Origin: Sclerotiophoma versabilis
Lineage: Eukaryota; Ascomycota; Dothideomycetes; Pleosporales; Didymellaceae
Reading direction: 5' to 3'
NCBI GenBank assembly: GCA_012274445.1
Contig: JAAROD010000015.1
Coordinates: forward strand, 2,976,001-3,040,000
Length of the DNA: 64,000 nt
In this document: positions 24,901 to 35,164 of the stretch, piece after piece
Layout of the letters: each line of letters starts with the position of its first letter
How positions within the stretch are numbered: position 1 is the stretch's first letter
Made by a program: the position numbers and the translations under genes
The notes under the pieces: generated by a model
Database searches by the model: none
Told to the model about the DNA's origin: nothing
The model's input: only the letters and a program-made list of their open reading frames with translations

Positions 24901-25794
24901 TGGGGCTCCGGCGAGCTACTTTATTTGCGAGTCGAGGTACAAGACACGGGTTGCGGACTGACGCCTGAAGAGAAAGACCTGCTATTTGAACGGTTTGCGC
25001 AAGCATCCCCACGCACACACGCACACTATGGTGGTAGTGGCCTCGGCCTATTCATTTCACGCCAACTTGCCGAACTACACGGCGGGCAAATCGGCGTTTC
25101 TTCTGAAGCAGGCGTAGGCAGCAAGTTTGGTTTCTTCATCCAATGCAGGCGCACCATCTCATCAAGTCGACCCATCATGCACCGCACGATAACCAGCCAG
25201 AGCACAGATCATGCCGAGAGAAATCGCGACCTAGCAGCATCAGTATCGGGAATGGATATAAAGCCACCTACGCCAAAGGAAATTTTGGCCGAGACAACAG
25301 GAATCGCGACTCCAAAAAGCACAGTACCAACGGCTGCACCACCACAACCTGCACCTGCTGAGACAGGTCCCCTCCATGTTCTCGTCGTAGAAGACAACAT
25401 TGTCAATCAGAAAGTCCTTGCTAAGCAGCTCCGCAAAGCCGGCTGTATTGTCTCGACCGCCGACAACGGGCTTTTTGCGCTCACCGAACTAAAGAAAACC
25501 ACTTACTATATACCCGATGGTGTCCCCCTGTCCGTGGTGCTCATGGACTGGGAAATGCCGGAAATGAACGGGCTAGAGTGCGCACGAGAGATCCGGCGCA
25601 TGCAAGCCGAGGGTGAAATTCAAGGGCATGTACCCATCATTGCGGTTACGGCGAATGTAAGGGGCGAGCAGATTGCGACGGCGAGGGAGAGTGGGATGGA
25701 TGACGTTGTTAGCAAACCGTTTAGGGTGCCGGAGTTATTGGTCAAGGTCAAAGATTTGTTGGAAAGCTTTGCGATGCATGAGAAGCAGAATTAG
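21996..25794 (+). CDS. Hybrid histidine kinase with PAS/GAF sensors and receiver domain
   Basis: Exons 21996-24292 and 24345-25794 (intron 52 nt, GTAAGC...CTCAG) give 1248 residues. The N-terminus is a PAS-like region. A second sensor module around 285 (NPFPCALFWGEE) and a GAF-like region at ~415-580 follow, then a PAS domain at ~625-730 (LSPLGMYLFSPEAILLEAN). The H-box SHEMRNPLSAI has phospho-accepting His770. The N-box is NLITNAIKFT, and the G-boxes are DTGCGL and GGSGLGLFISRQLAELHGG. The receiver (~1108-1230) has the VVEDN acidic pair, phospho-acceptor near Asp1167 in LMDWEMPEMNG, and Lys in SKPF. All catalytic residues are present, so a His-Asp-His-Asp phosphorelay through an Ypd1-type protein is expected. 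There is no membrane helix, so the sensor is cytosolic. The frame is open upstream to 21852 without ATG, so 21996 is the first usable start. The fungal HHK group is not assigned. Confidence 0.9.
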
Positions 25795-26165
25795 AAGTAC
25801 TCATGTTTTTGTGAGCGGAATGTATTCTACAGCACGGTGTTGAGGTGCGAAGACCTCACTTCACGGAGGCATACCCATTTGCTTTCGATAATGCATTCGC
25901 AGGACGAGCGTTAGAGCTGTGCAAAAGACTAGCATTTAGAGGATACAGTGTTTGCATTCATTGTCGTCAGAGTATTGGCCCCAATCCATCGGTTCGTTCC
26001 ATGTAGTCATTCCGTTACTTCGGTAGGTGCGACCGAAATCCTCTCAGTCTCTCGTTCACTTTCTGACTTTCATGTCCTCATTCAAATCATCGAGTTGGAC
26101 TCAGACTGTCAGCCTCCCGACCACCATGATTTCATATAATCAAGCACCACATCGGTAGAAGTCCC
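25795..26165. other. Intergenic region between convergent genes
   Basis: About 370 bases between two convergent genes. It is presumably 3'-UTR sequence, and nothing else is visible. Confidence 0.4.
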
Positions 26166-26473
26166 TCAAATGGGCTTGTTGCAACCATACTGGCACGTAT
26201 CGCGGCAGAACACATCGACTTGAGAAAGCTGGCACTCGCAGGCGTTCTTGCAGAGGATAGCACCTTCGCAGCTCTATGCCATGAGTCAGGAAGTGCCTCA
26301 TTTGAACGTGAGAGGATTCGAGTAGGGCGGGTGTGAGCGTGGGGTGGGTGGCTTACCTTGAGACAACTCTTCATTCGGCCGGGGCAGTCGTTACAGGTAG
26401 GCTTGTCGCTACCTGCGGCTGCAGCGGTAACCAGGAGAGCCAGAATGATGATGTTGCGAAGATGGTGGAACAT
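26166..26473 (-). CDS. Small secreted cysteine-rich protein, 10 Cys
   Basis: ATG at 26473; exons 26473-26357 and 26273-26166, joined across a GTAAGC...GGCATAG intron, encode only 74 residues. Residues 1-20 are a clean signal peptide (MFHHLRNIIILALLVTAAAA). The mature ~54 residues contain ten Cys: C27, C30, C37, C41, C47, C51, C53, C62, C66 and C70. Several pairs are spaced C-x3-C (37-41, 47-51, 62-66-70), a spacing seen in disulfide-pinned helical hairpins. Length, secretion signal and Cys density fit the fungal effector-like or antimicrobial-like class of small secreted proteins, but no specific family is recognised. Splicing at this exact site is supported because it places all ten Cys in one frame ending at a stop. 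It lies 0.9 kb from the 3' end of the LPMO gene. Confidence 0.75.
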
Positions 26474-27396
26474 AATTGTCGGCGAGTATGGATTGATGGA
26501 GATGTTTTGCTTGTTGAGATTCGCGCGTTGAAAGGAGGAGGAAGTGTTGGGAAAGTGAGAGAGAGGCAATAATTATGGAGGAGAAGCGGTACTGCTTAGG
26601 GCCAATTGCACAAAACGGGAAGTGCGAGAAAGAGTTTAGGAGGTAAGTGAAAACAGTGAGATCATTGTTTTATTGCGCGTAATTGCTCGATTCCGGCGTA
26701 CTAGATCATGGATCATCTTTGATAGTATCAATAGCGACTACAGCAGAGACAGCACGAACAAGACGAGAAGAGATTACAGGAAGAGTTCGCCAACCTCCAG
26801 GAGCCAGTCGAGCACCTTGCTCTAGAAGAGTATTACACGAAATGCTGAGGGTGGCATCAGAGCAAGATCAAGGGACTTAGCGAGGAAATTGAAGCCACTC
26901 GATAGCATACCGAGAGTAGTAAAGACGATTTGATCCTTTTCCTCAGTCTGATGGTGTAAAATTTACTCGAAGTGCCGCCGGCACTTTCAGTTATAGGACG
27001 CTTACTTTCGTAATCTCTACATACTTACTAACCATTTCGCTTTCGGCTTTCAAATTGAGACCATCCAATCGAGAGATTGAAGTTTATCATCATGGACGCT
27101 ACTGCCGCCTTTGTGACCCCCATTGCTGCCAGTCCTGTCGTTTCTGCCCCTGCCGAGGTATGCTGACACGAAACAAGGTGAACAACGAGGTAGTGAGTGC
27201 ATTCATTGTATTGTGATAGAGCTCTACACTAGGTCCTATCGCAGAAGCACTGCCCGTCCTTCCGATCAAAAAGTATGTACGATGACAAGAGTGCCAAACC
27301 CAAATGCTTTGTTGTATTGGCTCGCAGCTTTGAGTATTGACAGAAGAATTGGAAATATGCACAAGCCCTCTCCTCCAAAGTGTTCAGCTCAAAAGC
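26474..27396. other. Intergenic region with a possible orphan mini-exon
   Basis: About 920 bases. At 27092 an ATG opens MDATAAFVTPIAASPVVSAPAE and runs into a good GTATGC donor, which looks like a short first exon, but I could not find a downstream exon in phase. It may be a remnant or a very small gene. The remainder holds the LPMO 3'-UTR and the promoter of the small secreted protein. Confidence 0.3.
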
Positions 27397-28430
27397 TTAG
27401 TTAAGGCACTGGGAGTACCACTGGTTGGTAGCCTTGCAAGTACCTGCAGAGCAGCACTTGGCGCCGTTGAAGCCTTGCCCGCCGCACTGTCCGTAAAGGG
27501 CAGCGCAGCCAGCGCCGCCAGCACCAGCACTAGCCTCAGCGGTGGGCTTAGGAGCGACTGCAGTGATCATAGTTGTGGGCTTCTGTGCGGCGGGTGCGGT
27601 AGCGACCTCCTTGGCTGGAGGGGTAGGGTTGCTGGCGCCGGAAGCTCCACCAGTCCAGACCTTGGGTCCTGGCATAGGGAAGGCCTTGCGCCCGTTATAA
27701 ATGCTGAAGTTGGCATAGGGATCGGTGGCTTTGTATGCGCCGGGGAACTATCTTCAGTCAGCGTCCTTCTAGTGCGCAATGAGGTTGTGTTGCTTACTTT
27801 GACCATGGGGCCGGGAGTACCGTTGCCGCCGCCCTGAACCTTGACCTGTAGACAAGAGACGTAGTGCTCAGGCTGATTGACGTGAGAGCGGTGAACACCA
27901 ATGTGCTCCATACGCACAAGGTACTCTCCATTGGGGGTGTCCTTAGGAATCTTGGCAGCGATCCAGTCCCTGTTGTAGTCGCACCAGGCGGTGGAGGTGA
28001 AGTCGCCACCATCGCAAACACCCTCCTCGTAGATTTTGAACCAGTCGCCAGATCCGTCGTAGGACTTGACGCTTCCAGGAGCTTTGGACATGTAGACCAG
28101 ACCGGGACCAGGGTGCTGGAACTTCGCGCCAACAGCCAACTTGAGGCGAACCTCCTCACCAGCATTCACAGTCAAGACCTCGGTCTTGCCGGCGGAGGCG
28201 AAGGCACCCTGGTTGCAGACAATATCAGGACCGTCAACGGTAGAACCATCGCGAATGTCGGCCGCAGGGTTTGAGGAGAATTTGATCGGGTTGTACTTGA
28301 CGGCGCGAGAAGACTGGCGGACGTACTTGAAGGCGGGCTGAGTAGTGCTGCCAACAATGTTGGTGTCAAAGAAGTAATGGGCGGAGGCCACTTGGGCGAC
28401 AGCAGCGAAGGCGAGGGCGGAAATCTTCAT
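27397..28430 (-). CDS. AA9 lytic polysaccharide monooxygenase with C-terminal CBM1
   Basis: Exons 28430-27798 and 27747-27397 (intron 50 nt, GTAAGC...AGATAG) give 327 residues. A 17-residue signal peptide (MKISALAFAAVAQVASA) is cut before HYFF, leaving the N-terminal His that forms the copper histidine brace. The second brace His lies in FQHPGPG, and the axial region is around HVNQPEHYVSCLQVKV. A Thr/Pro/Ala-rich linker leads to a CBM1 cellulose-binding domain (ALYGQCGGQGFNGAKCC ... NQWYSQCLN) with six Cys. The enzyme cleaves cellulose oxidatively outside the cell with reductant and H2O2/O2. All expected residues are present, so this gene is intact, in contrast to the dead carbohydrate-active genes that follow within 5 kb. 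Confidence 0.93.
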
Positions 28431-30084
28431 TCTGACCGGGCAGTAATGAATGTCTTGGAGAAGTGAAGAAGAAGAATCTAACGAATGTAGAGAGTGACAA
28501 AAGCGAATGTACTGGTGAGCGGATACTGAAGCTTCATGAGGAAGTAGTGGTTCTTATACCACATCTTTTCATGATCCGCATCAGGCACCTGTATACTCGC
28601 TGCGTGCCCAGAGTCAAGCAATTTCGTTTTAATGGAGATCGAGGTCTTTTCGAGATGAATGAGGAGGTAAGCTCAAGGGTTTGATGATTTTCTTGGGTAC
28701 TCCCCATGGTATCGGACACTGAAACTTCTTGGACTTTTCTCAGGCTCAACAACAACGTTAGCGCCCGCTCAACCTAGGATGAACTGGGTTTGGTAGCGCG
28801 TGCAACTGCTCGTTTTGTCCATAATGTCAGTGCAGTGACGTTTGTCTCTGATCATACCAAGCCCGTTTATACTCTTGAAGTTTCAGCCTCAAAATACCGG
28901 TACCTGTTAGTTTCTCGTTTGCATAGCGAGTGCTGTAGCGAATCGGTCGTTTCGTTTGAAAACGTCCCGATGCCCAAACCCTTACAAGCATCAAGAAGTT
29001 GCGAGAATCGGGCTACAGGTTCTGAAAAACAACACGGTCTAGACCAGAAGTTACTCAAACCACTATGCGTACCCATACAGAACCCTCACCGCCATCCCTG
29101 ACAGTGGGGTTGGTACCCATCTTTAGCAGCCAAGAGAGCAGAAGGAACGCGGGTAGGTTCGGTTGGGTGCTGCAGTGTCACTCTGGTTTTCGCACCTGTC
29201 ATTGGGGGGACGTGTTGCTCCACTGCAGCTCCTCAGTAGCAAAACAAACCAGATGCGAGTGTGTATTTACCTAAGAGATGTGATACTCCAAGTCCCGAAA
29301 GAAGCGGTCCGTAATGTGTAGAAGTGGTAAAAGACTCTGTCTTTTCTCAGGACGGTATAGAGCACCAACGACTGTGCCGAAAGCCTCTCACGATCAGCCC
29401 TAAGACCTTTTCTGCAACGCCAAAGTCCACCTGAATGTGCACACCATTTCTGACCTGCAGCTTCTCGATAACTTCTGGTTCTGAAATCTCTGATCAGAGC
29501 TCCTTCCACGAGAATAGATTTTCTTCTCGACTCTATGCAACTTCCAGAGTTGATACACCGATTGGTTTGTCATTTACTTGCGCACGGCATAACCATAAGT
29601 ACGAATATTGACCACCGGCTGATTGACAACTGTACATCGTCCCGAGGTTAATCTGAGACACTGGTCGATTTGATGGAATTTGTTTCGAGATTGTGCCGGC
29701 AGTTGACCTCTGAAAGCCTCGTTGAAACCAAACACAACGTTCGTCGGGAGCGTGCTGCCGCAGCTGGACGTCACAAGTGGAACAGCGGTAGCCTGGAAGC
29801 TTGTATCGGAGCTACGCATATAGTCGAGTCAGACACCACACCTGCCTTTGCTCGCCCCACTTATAGGATATTTCGAGTAGTACAAGTAAATACCAGTCAC
29901 TGTTGATAACATAGAAGTTGACATGCTAGTGCACACCATACAGCGCAACCAAAGAGCCGCAGTTTATGACCTTACAAATGGAGGACATGGAGTTGTATGC
30001 AGAAGCACAGCGTCGGCGAGCCCGAGGCATTCGTACAAAGCACTCACGATACCCCTGAACTGCAAAGCTTAGTCTCACAACGAG
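28431..30084. other. Intergenic region of 1.65 kb
   Basis: The left part is the LPMO promoter. No supportable gene is present. A minus-strand frame near 29574-29819 translates to a fairly protein-like stretch ending in a stop and may be another decayed fragment, but I cannot identify it. Confidence 0.35.
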
Positions 30085-30860
30085 ATGTTCTTTCGTGACA
30101 CCGCCTTGGCAACCCTTCTTACTTTCGCCGCCACAAGCTCGGTCTCCCCAATCGAGCAGCCAGCAGAACCCGTGCGTTGTCAGACCGCATCATTCTGCGG
30201 ATAGTACCCTTACTACGCCTTGAACGGCTATTAGTTCGACAAAACAACTGGGGCAAAGGATCAGCTAAGTCTGGCAGTCAGTGCACCACAGTCGAGAGCA
30301 CTTCTGGCTCAGGCGTCGAGTGGTCCACAATTTGGAAACGGGAAGGCGGCCAGGACAATTTCAAGAGCTATGCCAACATTGGCAAGCAATTCACCAGAGG
30401 ACCGATATGACTAAGACCAAGAGCATGCCCACAAGCATCCAGCGGGATTATCAGCCAAGAGACGGCATGCGTGCCAATGTTGCCCGCAATATCGTCACTG
30501 TTGCGGACACCAACCACAACAAGAGCAGCAGTGATTATAAGCTCTCGGTATGGTAAGCCCGCAACGAACCTGTGATTTTGCGATCGATTCACGATGTCAA
30601 AGCTTACGTGCATTGGAGGTCTGTATCTGATCGGGAACAAAATCACCACTGTGAACCTTGCCGGCTTCAATTGGGATCTGTACATCGGACCCAATGGCTC
30701 GATAGAAGTTTTCAGCTTCATTCCCGCTCGTCGAGATTCACTGTCAATGCAAACATGAAGGTGTTCTTCAAATACCTACCAGCAGCTAGGGTACCCCATC
30801 AACAACCAAAACTTGATCGGGAAGTGGCCCCACTGGTGGTGATCGCACCTTCGAAAGCAT
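30085..30860 (+). pseudogene. GH12 endoglucanase/xyloglucanase pseudogene
   Basis: An ATG at 30085 starts a signal-like peptide (MFFRDTALATLLTFAATSS) that runs into in-frame stops after TASFCG and again after ALNGY. After a one-base deletion, GH12 sequence resumes in a second frame: NNWGKGSAKSGSQCTTVES, EWSTIWKREGGQDNFKSYANIGKQF. Near 30410 a third frame takes over (KSMPTSIQRDY, ADTNHNKSSSDYKLSVW), and then a fourth segment reads KITTVNLAGFNWDLYIGPNG, EVFSFIPA and FTVNANMKVFFKYL. These match the order of GH12 family landmarks (NNLWG, SGSQCT, KSYPNVG, DPNHATSSGDYELMIW, G.TWDLW.G.NG, FSF). At least two stops and two or three frameshifts mean no functional product. Only the last frame change could be an intron; the first two cannot. 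Confidence 0.8.
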
Positions 30861-31757
30861 GCGCTGACCTCGACTTGAAATTTTTTAGTAGGGCATCGAA
30901 CCCCTCACTAGTGGCCAAACGAAGTGCTCGGTTTCGAGCTACTCGGCCAGCGTCAGCGTTTGAGGTTCGTCGTTATGAGAATAAGAATGCGCAGAAGTCT
31001 GGAGACCTGCATACAACTATTGCCTACTGAAAGACCAAGCCGCTGTCGTAAGTTGGTACTGTGGGTAATGCGTTCCAGACTTACAGGGCAGCAATTTCGG
31101 AACAAAATGCGATAAATACCGTTCATTACCATAAAACGCGAGTCAGGGTCAACCGCCGCAGATCTGTCGGTGTTCCCCACTAGTCCCACCAAATTGTCGG
31201 AGGTCTTGCCGTGTTGCTCTTTCCGTGCTGCTATCCGTGCTACTTCTTCCGAGCTGCTATCCGTATTGCTCCTTCCGTCTCGTCTACCCATGTCGCTTCC
31301 CGTGCCATTCTTCTCATGTTGCTCTCTCCATCGACTGTCCAACCGCATGGTCCTTCTTGCGACCCCACTCATATGCTACTGCTAAATTAGGCTTTTACAT
31401 GCTTACTACAGTGCATTGTTACGAACAGTCAACCAAATGATCCATGAACTTTAGTCAATCGCACCCCACCATGTCCCTTTTGCAGAGAACCTGATGCAAC
31501 ACCCAACTCCTCTAGATTCTTCTCCGAAGAATAGAACTTTTTCGATGAGCACAGGTTTGGACTAATGACCCATGGGTAGAGCTTAACTTTTAGACAATGT
31601 GGTAATGACTATCACAATACATGAGCCTGGACTCCGTGGATGGGTCGATTGAGGATACCTGCAATCCCACCTTCATTTATTCAGAAGGATCACCTACCAT
31701 ACATCATACATCTTATTTGTCTACTTTCTCCGACGCTTTTGTCTCATCCACGCATGC
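30861..31757. other. Intergenic, degenerate sequence
   Basis: No gene is supported. At about 31205-31300 there is a stretch of imperfect repeats built on 'tgctatccgt' and 'ttgctc(c/t)ttccg'. Otherwise the sequence is unremarkable. Confidence 0.35.
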
Positions 31758-32960
31758 CTAGCTCGGTGCCCTCATTGGACTACCTACACCCTTGTACTCA
31801 AGCTTTGCGGACCACTTGCAAAGCCACCGCATGATAAGTTCGCCCACATTGTCGATATTCGTAGCATAGACTGTCTCAGACACCTCACACTTCTCAACCC
31901 AACGACTGATGCAACAAGAGGATCGGTGGGCTTTGAGCCTCGACCCAAGGCACAATGACCGACGCCGGGCGCGAGAAAGAGGGGATGAAATTTGTTAATT
32001 CCATTGACAGCCACCATCTCGTTTTGCACTCGCTTGCGGTACTCGACCGTGCCCTGGTAGGGAATGATTTTGTCAGTAATAACGTGCCAGATGAGCAATT
32101 TGGTGCGCGAGTTACGCAGGGCTGTAAGATCCTTAGATTTGGTAGGCTATGGTTCACCTCCAATATACAGTAGCTTGCCCCCACAGGGTGAAGTAGTCCA
32201 TTGGTGTAATTGACGAGAGATTGAAGCTAAGAGAAAGGAGGAGTATATCGAGCACAGGAAGAGTGACGGGTACGGAGATTGTGCCCCTCAGTGATAGAGG
32301 TGATATTTGCAAGAGTTACGTAGTTGGTGCCGGGTGTAATGCCGTGCCGAATCTGCGCTCATAGTGGGCTTCACGGGTCTTCTTTACTCTTGCGCATGAC
32401 TTCGGCCATGGAGGCTGTGGCCCTAACCCTTTGTCCATCACATAGAATCTCATCACCGACCAGACTTTCTGGCTCGAAATCGCACTTTTTCGGGTCTATC
32501 AACACACTGTCTTTGAATCCGTCTAAGATTCAGCATACCTCTATAGTTCTCGTGAATTACGCAGGCTCACAGCTCGATACATAGGTTTGGGCGTTGTTCA
32601 TGACGAGCTGGGGCCAAAAATCATCCATAGAGATTGAGACAAAATTTAGGGCCAGTGCAGCAGCCAAAATGTTGTCCAAAAGGTCGGAGGACTCTTGTGC
32701 CAGTATATCAATTTCAGTATGAGTGATGCGGATTCTCTCCGTAGTACTAATCGACCATACTTCAGTGCATAAAGTTCCGCCACAGATCTCATCTTATCGC
32801 CCGATCAATATTCGTCAGAAATTTAGACAGATCCATCTGAACTTGTCATGGACTTCTTCTGTCGATAAGCAGCATATCTTTACTGTAAAGCCGGCACAAG
32901 ATCAACAAACCCATACTTCGCGAGGCCTCCACTACCGGTGACCCGAAAGCAGCCATTTCA
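31758..32960 (-). pseudogene. Tannase/feruloyl esterase family pseudogene
   Basis: On the minus strand, pieces of the tannase family appear in the right order but in different frames and with stops. Near 32940 there is SGGLAKYGFVDLVPALQ (the GNGGL...YGF N-terminal element). At 32660-32500 there is DFWPQLVMNNAQTYVSSCEP, a stop, then DGFKDSVLIDPKKCDFEPESL (family: DELDGVKDGIISDP..CDF). Near 32350 GTNYVTLANITS follows. From 32090 there is LLIWHVITDKIIPYQGTVEYRKRV and FLAPGVGHCALGRG, which carries the C-terminal catalytic His motif. Near 31860 there is RWVEKCEVSETVYAT...WLCKWSAKLEYKGVG. Intact members are secreted esterases releasing gallic or ferulic acid from plant polymers. The copy has several stops and frameshifts and is clearly dead. 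Confidence 0.8.
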
Positions 32961-33965
32961 GTCGCAGCGCTTCATAGGGAGTCAGATCCATACCAGCGCA
33001 TTGTCGTCGGCATTGGGGTTTGTGACGGATATGTCGACTTAGCAGAAGTTAAGGTTTGTGACGATAAGCAAAATTCTCAGCGAAGGAGTTGCGCAGTTTT
33101 TTTGTGGTGTAGCGAAAACGGAAAGTATCCTTACGCCATCAAGAGCACGGTGAGACAAAATCCGTGGATCGCAGATAGCCTCCAGCGACGTCATCGGGTC
33201 TTATCTCGAGGGCTCAATTTTCCCTTCTGTGCGCTCCCTGCAACACCAGCTGTATAGCGCTAGTGCGCTGACATCCAGCACTTTGGATGTAATCCCAATT
33301 TAGTTTTAGTTTTGAAGTCTACTACCGACGCGTTTGCTTCCTGGCGGTCTGTGACGTACCCGAATACCTCCTGGTTGCGAGATGGATTTGGGCTGTGTAC
33401 TCACGTCAACTCATTTTTGCATCAAGAGAGTCTGACATGCAGCACAAGTCCATCCAAGGACATGGCAACAAACAAAACCTATAGACTAAGCCAATTAATG
33501 AGTCATCTAACAGCCCTACTATATACAAAGAGAAGCTGTGTCTTCAACCTGGAGTGGCTGAAGATGCAGCAGGATGAGATGCAAGGAAGCGACCAAGAGG
33601 TGGCTTATTACAGAGTATCTGTCTCGTGTTGGCGCCGTTTCGAGACGGGCTCAAGCGAAAATGATGCTAATAGTCAAAATTGGAACGAACTCAAAGTGCT
33701 GTCGTGTAGTTGAAGTTGTGAGTGCGCCCGGCGTCGAAAGAAGGCATGAGTGAGAGTCAAGGATTATATATTGTCGCTTGTCAACAATGCTCAAAGCCAC
33801 CTTTCTATACCGGAATCCGAGCATTATACACATCGGGTTTTGTCAGCATAGACCTAAAATGATGGAAACTAACCATTCACAAGATTTGAGTTGAAGATCA
33901 TAACACAGCAACAGGACGCGAGTTTTTCCACCACCACTACCTCTTCAACCGTAGCTATCACGTCA
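32961..33965. other. Degenerate sequence right of the tannase pseudogene
   Basis: The left part may hold the unrecognisable 5' end of the tannase gene. A plus-strand frame of 133 codons at 33312-33713 has no ATG-led protein I can relate to anything. Nothing further is supported. Confidence 0.3.
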
Positions 33966-34558
33966 CTAACGCTCCACCTCTTCTATTGCGCCCAAAGCGT
34001 ACAACTCTTTCAGTCTTCCCGTACTATCACAGCTCGCAAACTTCCACCCCCCAATTCCAGCTCCCCGCCACGTTTACCAACCCCCACCTCACCAGCGCCG
34101 GCATAGGCGGCCAGCTAGCCCACTTGCCCTCTTCATACGTCGTATCTAGATTCATCAAGAAAAACGGCACAACATCCGTGGTCCCGGCTTTGGTGACAGT
34201 CTTCTTGCCCCAAGCTTTGAAGACCGCTGCTGCTTGGTCTGAATCAGGCGAACCTGGGACTGGTGCGGAGGGTAAGGACGCGAAGGAGGAGATGCGGGCG
34301 ATTTCAGAGTGGAAGTGGTACTCGAAGGGGCTTGGAAGGTATTCATAATCCTGCGCAACTCTTTCCCGTCGAATCCTAAGGGTGAGACAAGGTGAGCCAG
34401 GTATGTTTCGTATTCAATCAGGCCTTGAAGGAAGGATTCATGCTCCTCGTGGGTTTCTCTCCATATCTCTTCGTCTTTCCTATGGAGTACTTCGGCGACT
34501 TTTGGAAACAGCTGGTCCTCTTCGTCGTCATGGTGTGATTTGACAAACTTGTACCATG

Positions 34559-34566
34559 TCAGAGCA
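34559..34566. repeat. Target-site duplication, left copy (TCAGAGCA)
   Basis: Eight-base direct repeat immediately outside the left inverted repeat of the hAT-type element, identical to 35157-35164. Confidence 0.9.
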
Positions 34567-35156
34567 CAGTGCATCCAACGAGAAGTACTACGGACAGGAT
34601 CTCACCCGTAGTACGGCTTAGTAAGCGGGAAGGACGTAGCAATGAGCTGTGCCGTACCGTATCCGTATCGTAGCAGAGATTGAAGCCGTAGTACTGCCGT
34701 ATTTAGGTATATTTTGGGTTGTGCCTGTGAAGGTTAACAATGTAACGTTGATTGGTTGAAATTAGGGTATTTTTGGTGTCTAGGTCCGTGCGCTAACTAT
34801 TTATGATGCTTAGGTCCGTGCACTTGAAGTTTGCCCTTAACACCATGCCTGACGCGCGATCTCACCAGCAGTACTACAACCTCTACGCCACTATAACAAC
34901 ATGAGGCACGCGATGTGTGAGTCTCACTACGCGCAGAGTTGATATATATACACAAAAGAAGCTTTTCCAAGAGTGCCTACGCGCCGATACCTCTCCTTAC
35001 GCTGCTACCAAATTAGGAAATATTACGTTAGTACTACGGCTTACGGACCGTATATTACCCCTTTTGGACGGGCAGGCAGTACTAACCACCAAATCGAGCC
35101 GTACGTACCGATTCTATACCCCTACCGTATCGTACTACGTCTCGTTGGATGCACTG
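34567..35156. mobile_element. Non-autonomous hAT-type element (MITE), 590 bp
   Basis: The element begins CAGTGCATCCAACGAGA (34567-34583) and ends with its exact reverse complement (35140-35156), a perfect 17-bp terminal inverted repeat. It is flanked by a perfect 8-bp direct repeat TCAGAGCA (34559-34566 and 35157-35164), the target-site duplication length of hAT transposons. The terminal CAGTG also fits the hAT consensus. Several subterminal copies of GTAGTAC(GG) or its complement lie near both ends (34586-34620, ~34690, ~35030, ~35133), typical transposase-binding repeats. No transposase frame exists inside, so it would have been mobilised in trans. Removing the element and one repeat copy rejoins the HHE reading frame. 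Confidence 0.9.
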
Positions 35157-35164
35157 TCAGAGCA
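35157..35164. repeat. Target-site duplication, right copy (TCAGAGCA)
   Basis: Eight-base direct repeat immediately outside the right inverted repeat of the hAT-type element, identical to 34559-34566. Confidence 0.9.

Noticed and set aside
27092..27260. A gene starting MDATAAFVTPIAASP
   Set aside because: The first exon and donor look good, but the only nearby continuations need a 20-nt intron or break the frame.
29574..29819. Minus-strand frame with protein-like composition
   Set aside because: It could be a decayed fragment, but I could not place it in any family or find exons around it.
33312..33713. A 133-codon frame in the degenerate zone
   Set aside because: Non-ATG start and no recognisable motif; surrounded by pseudogene sequence.
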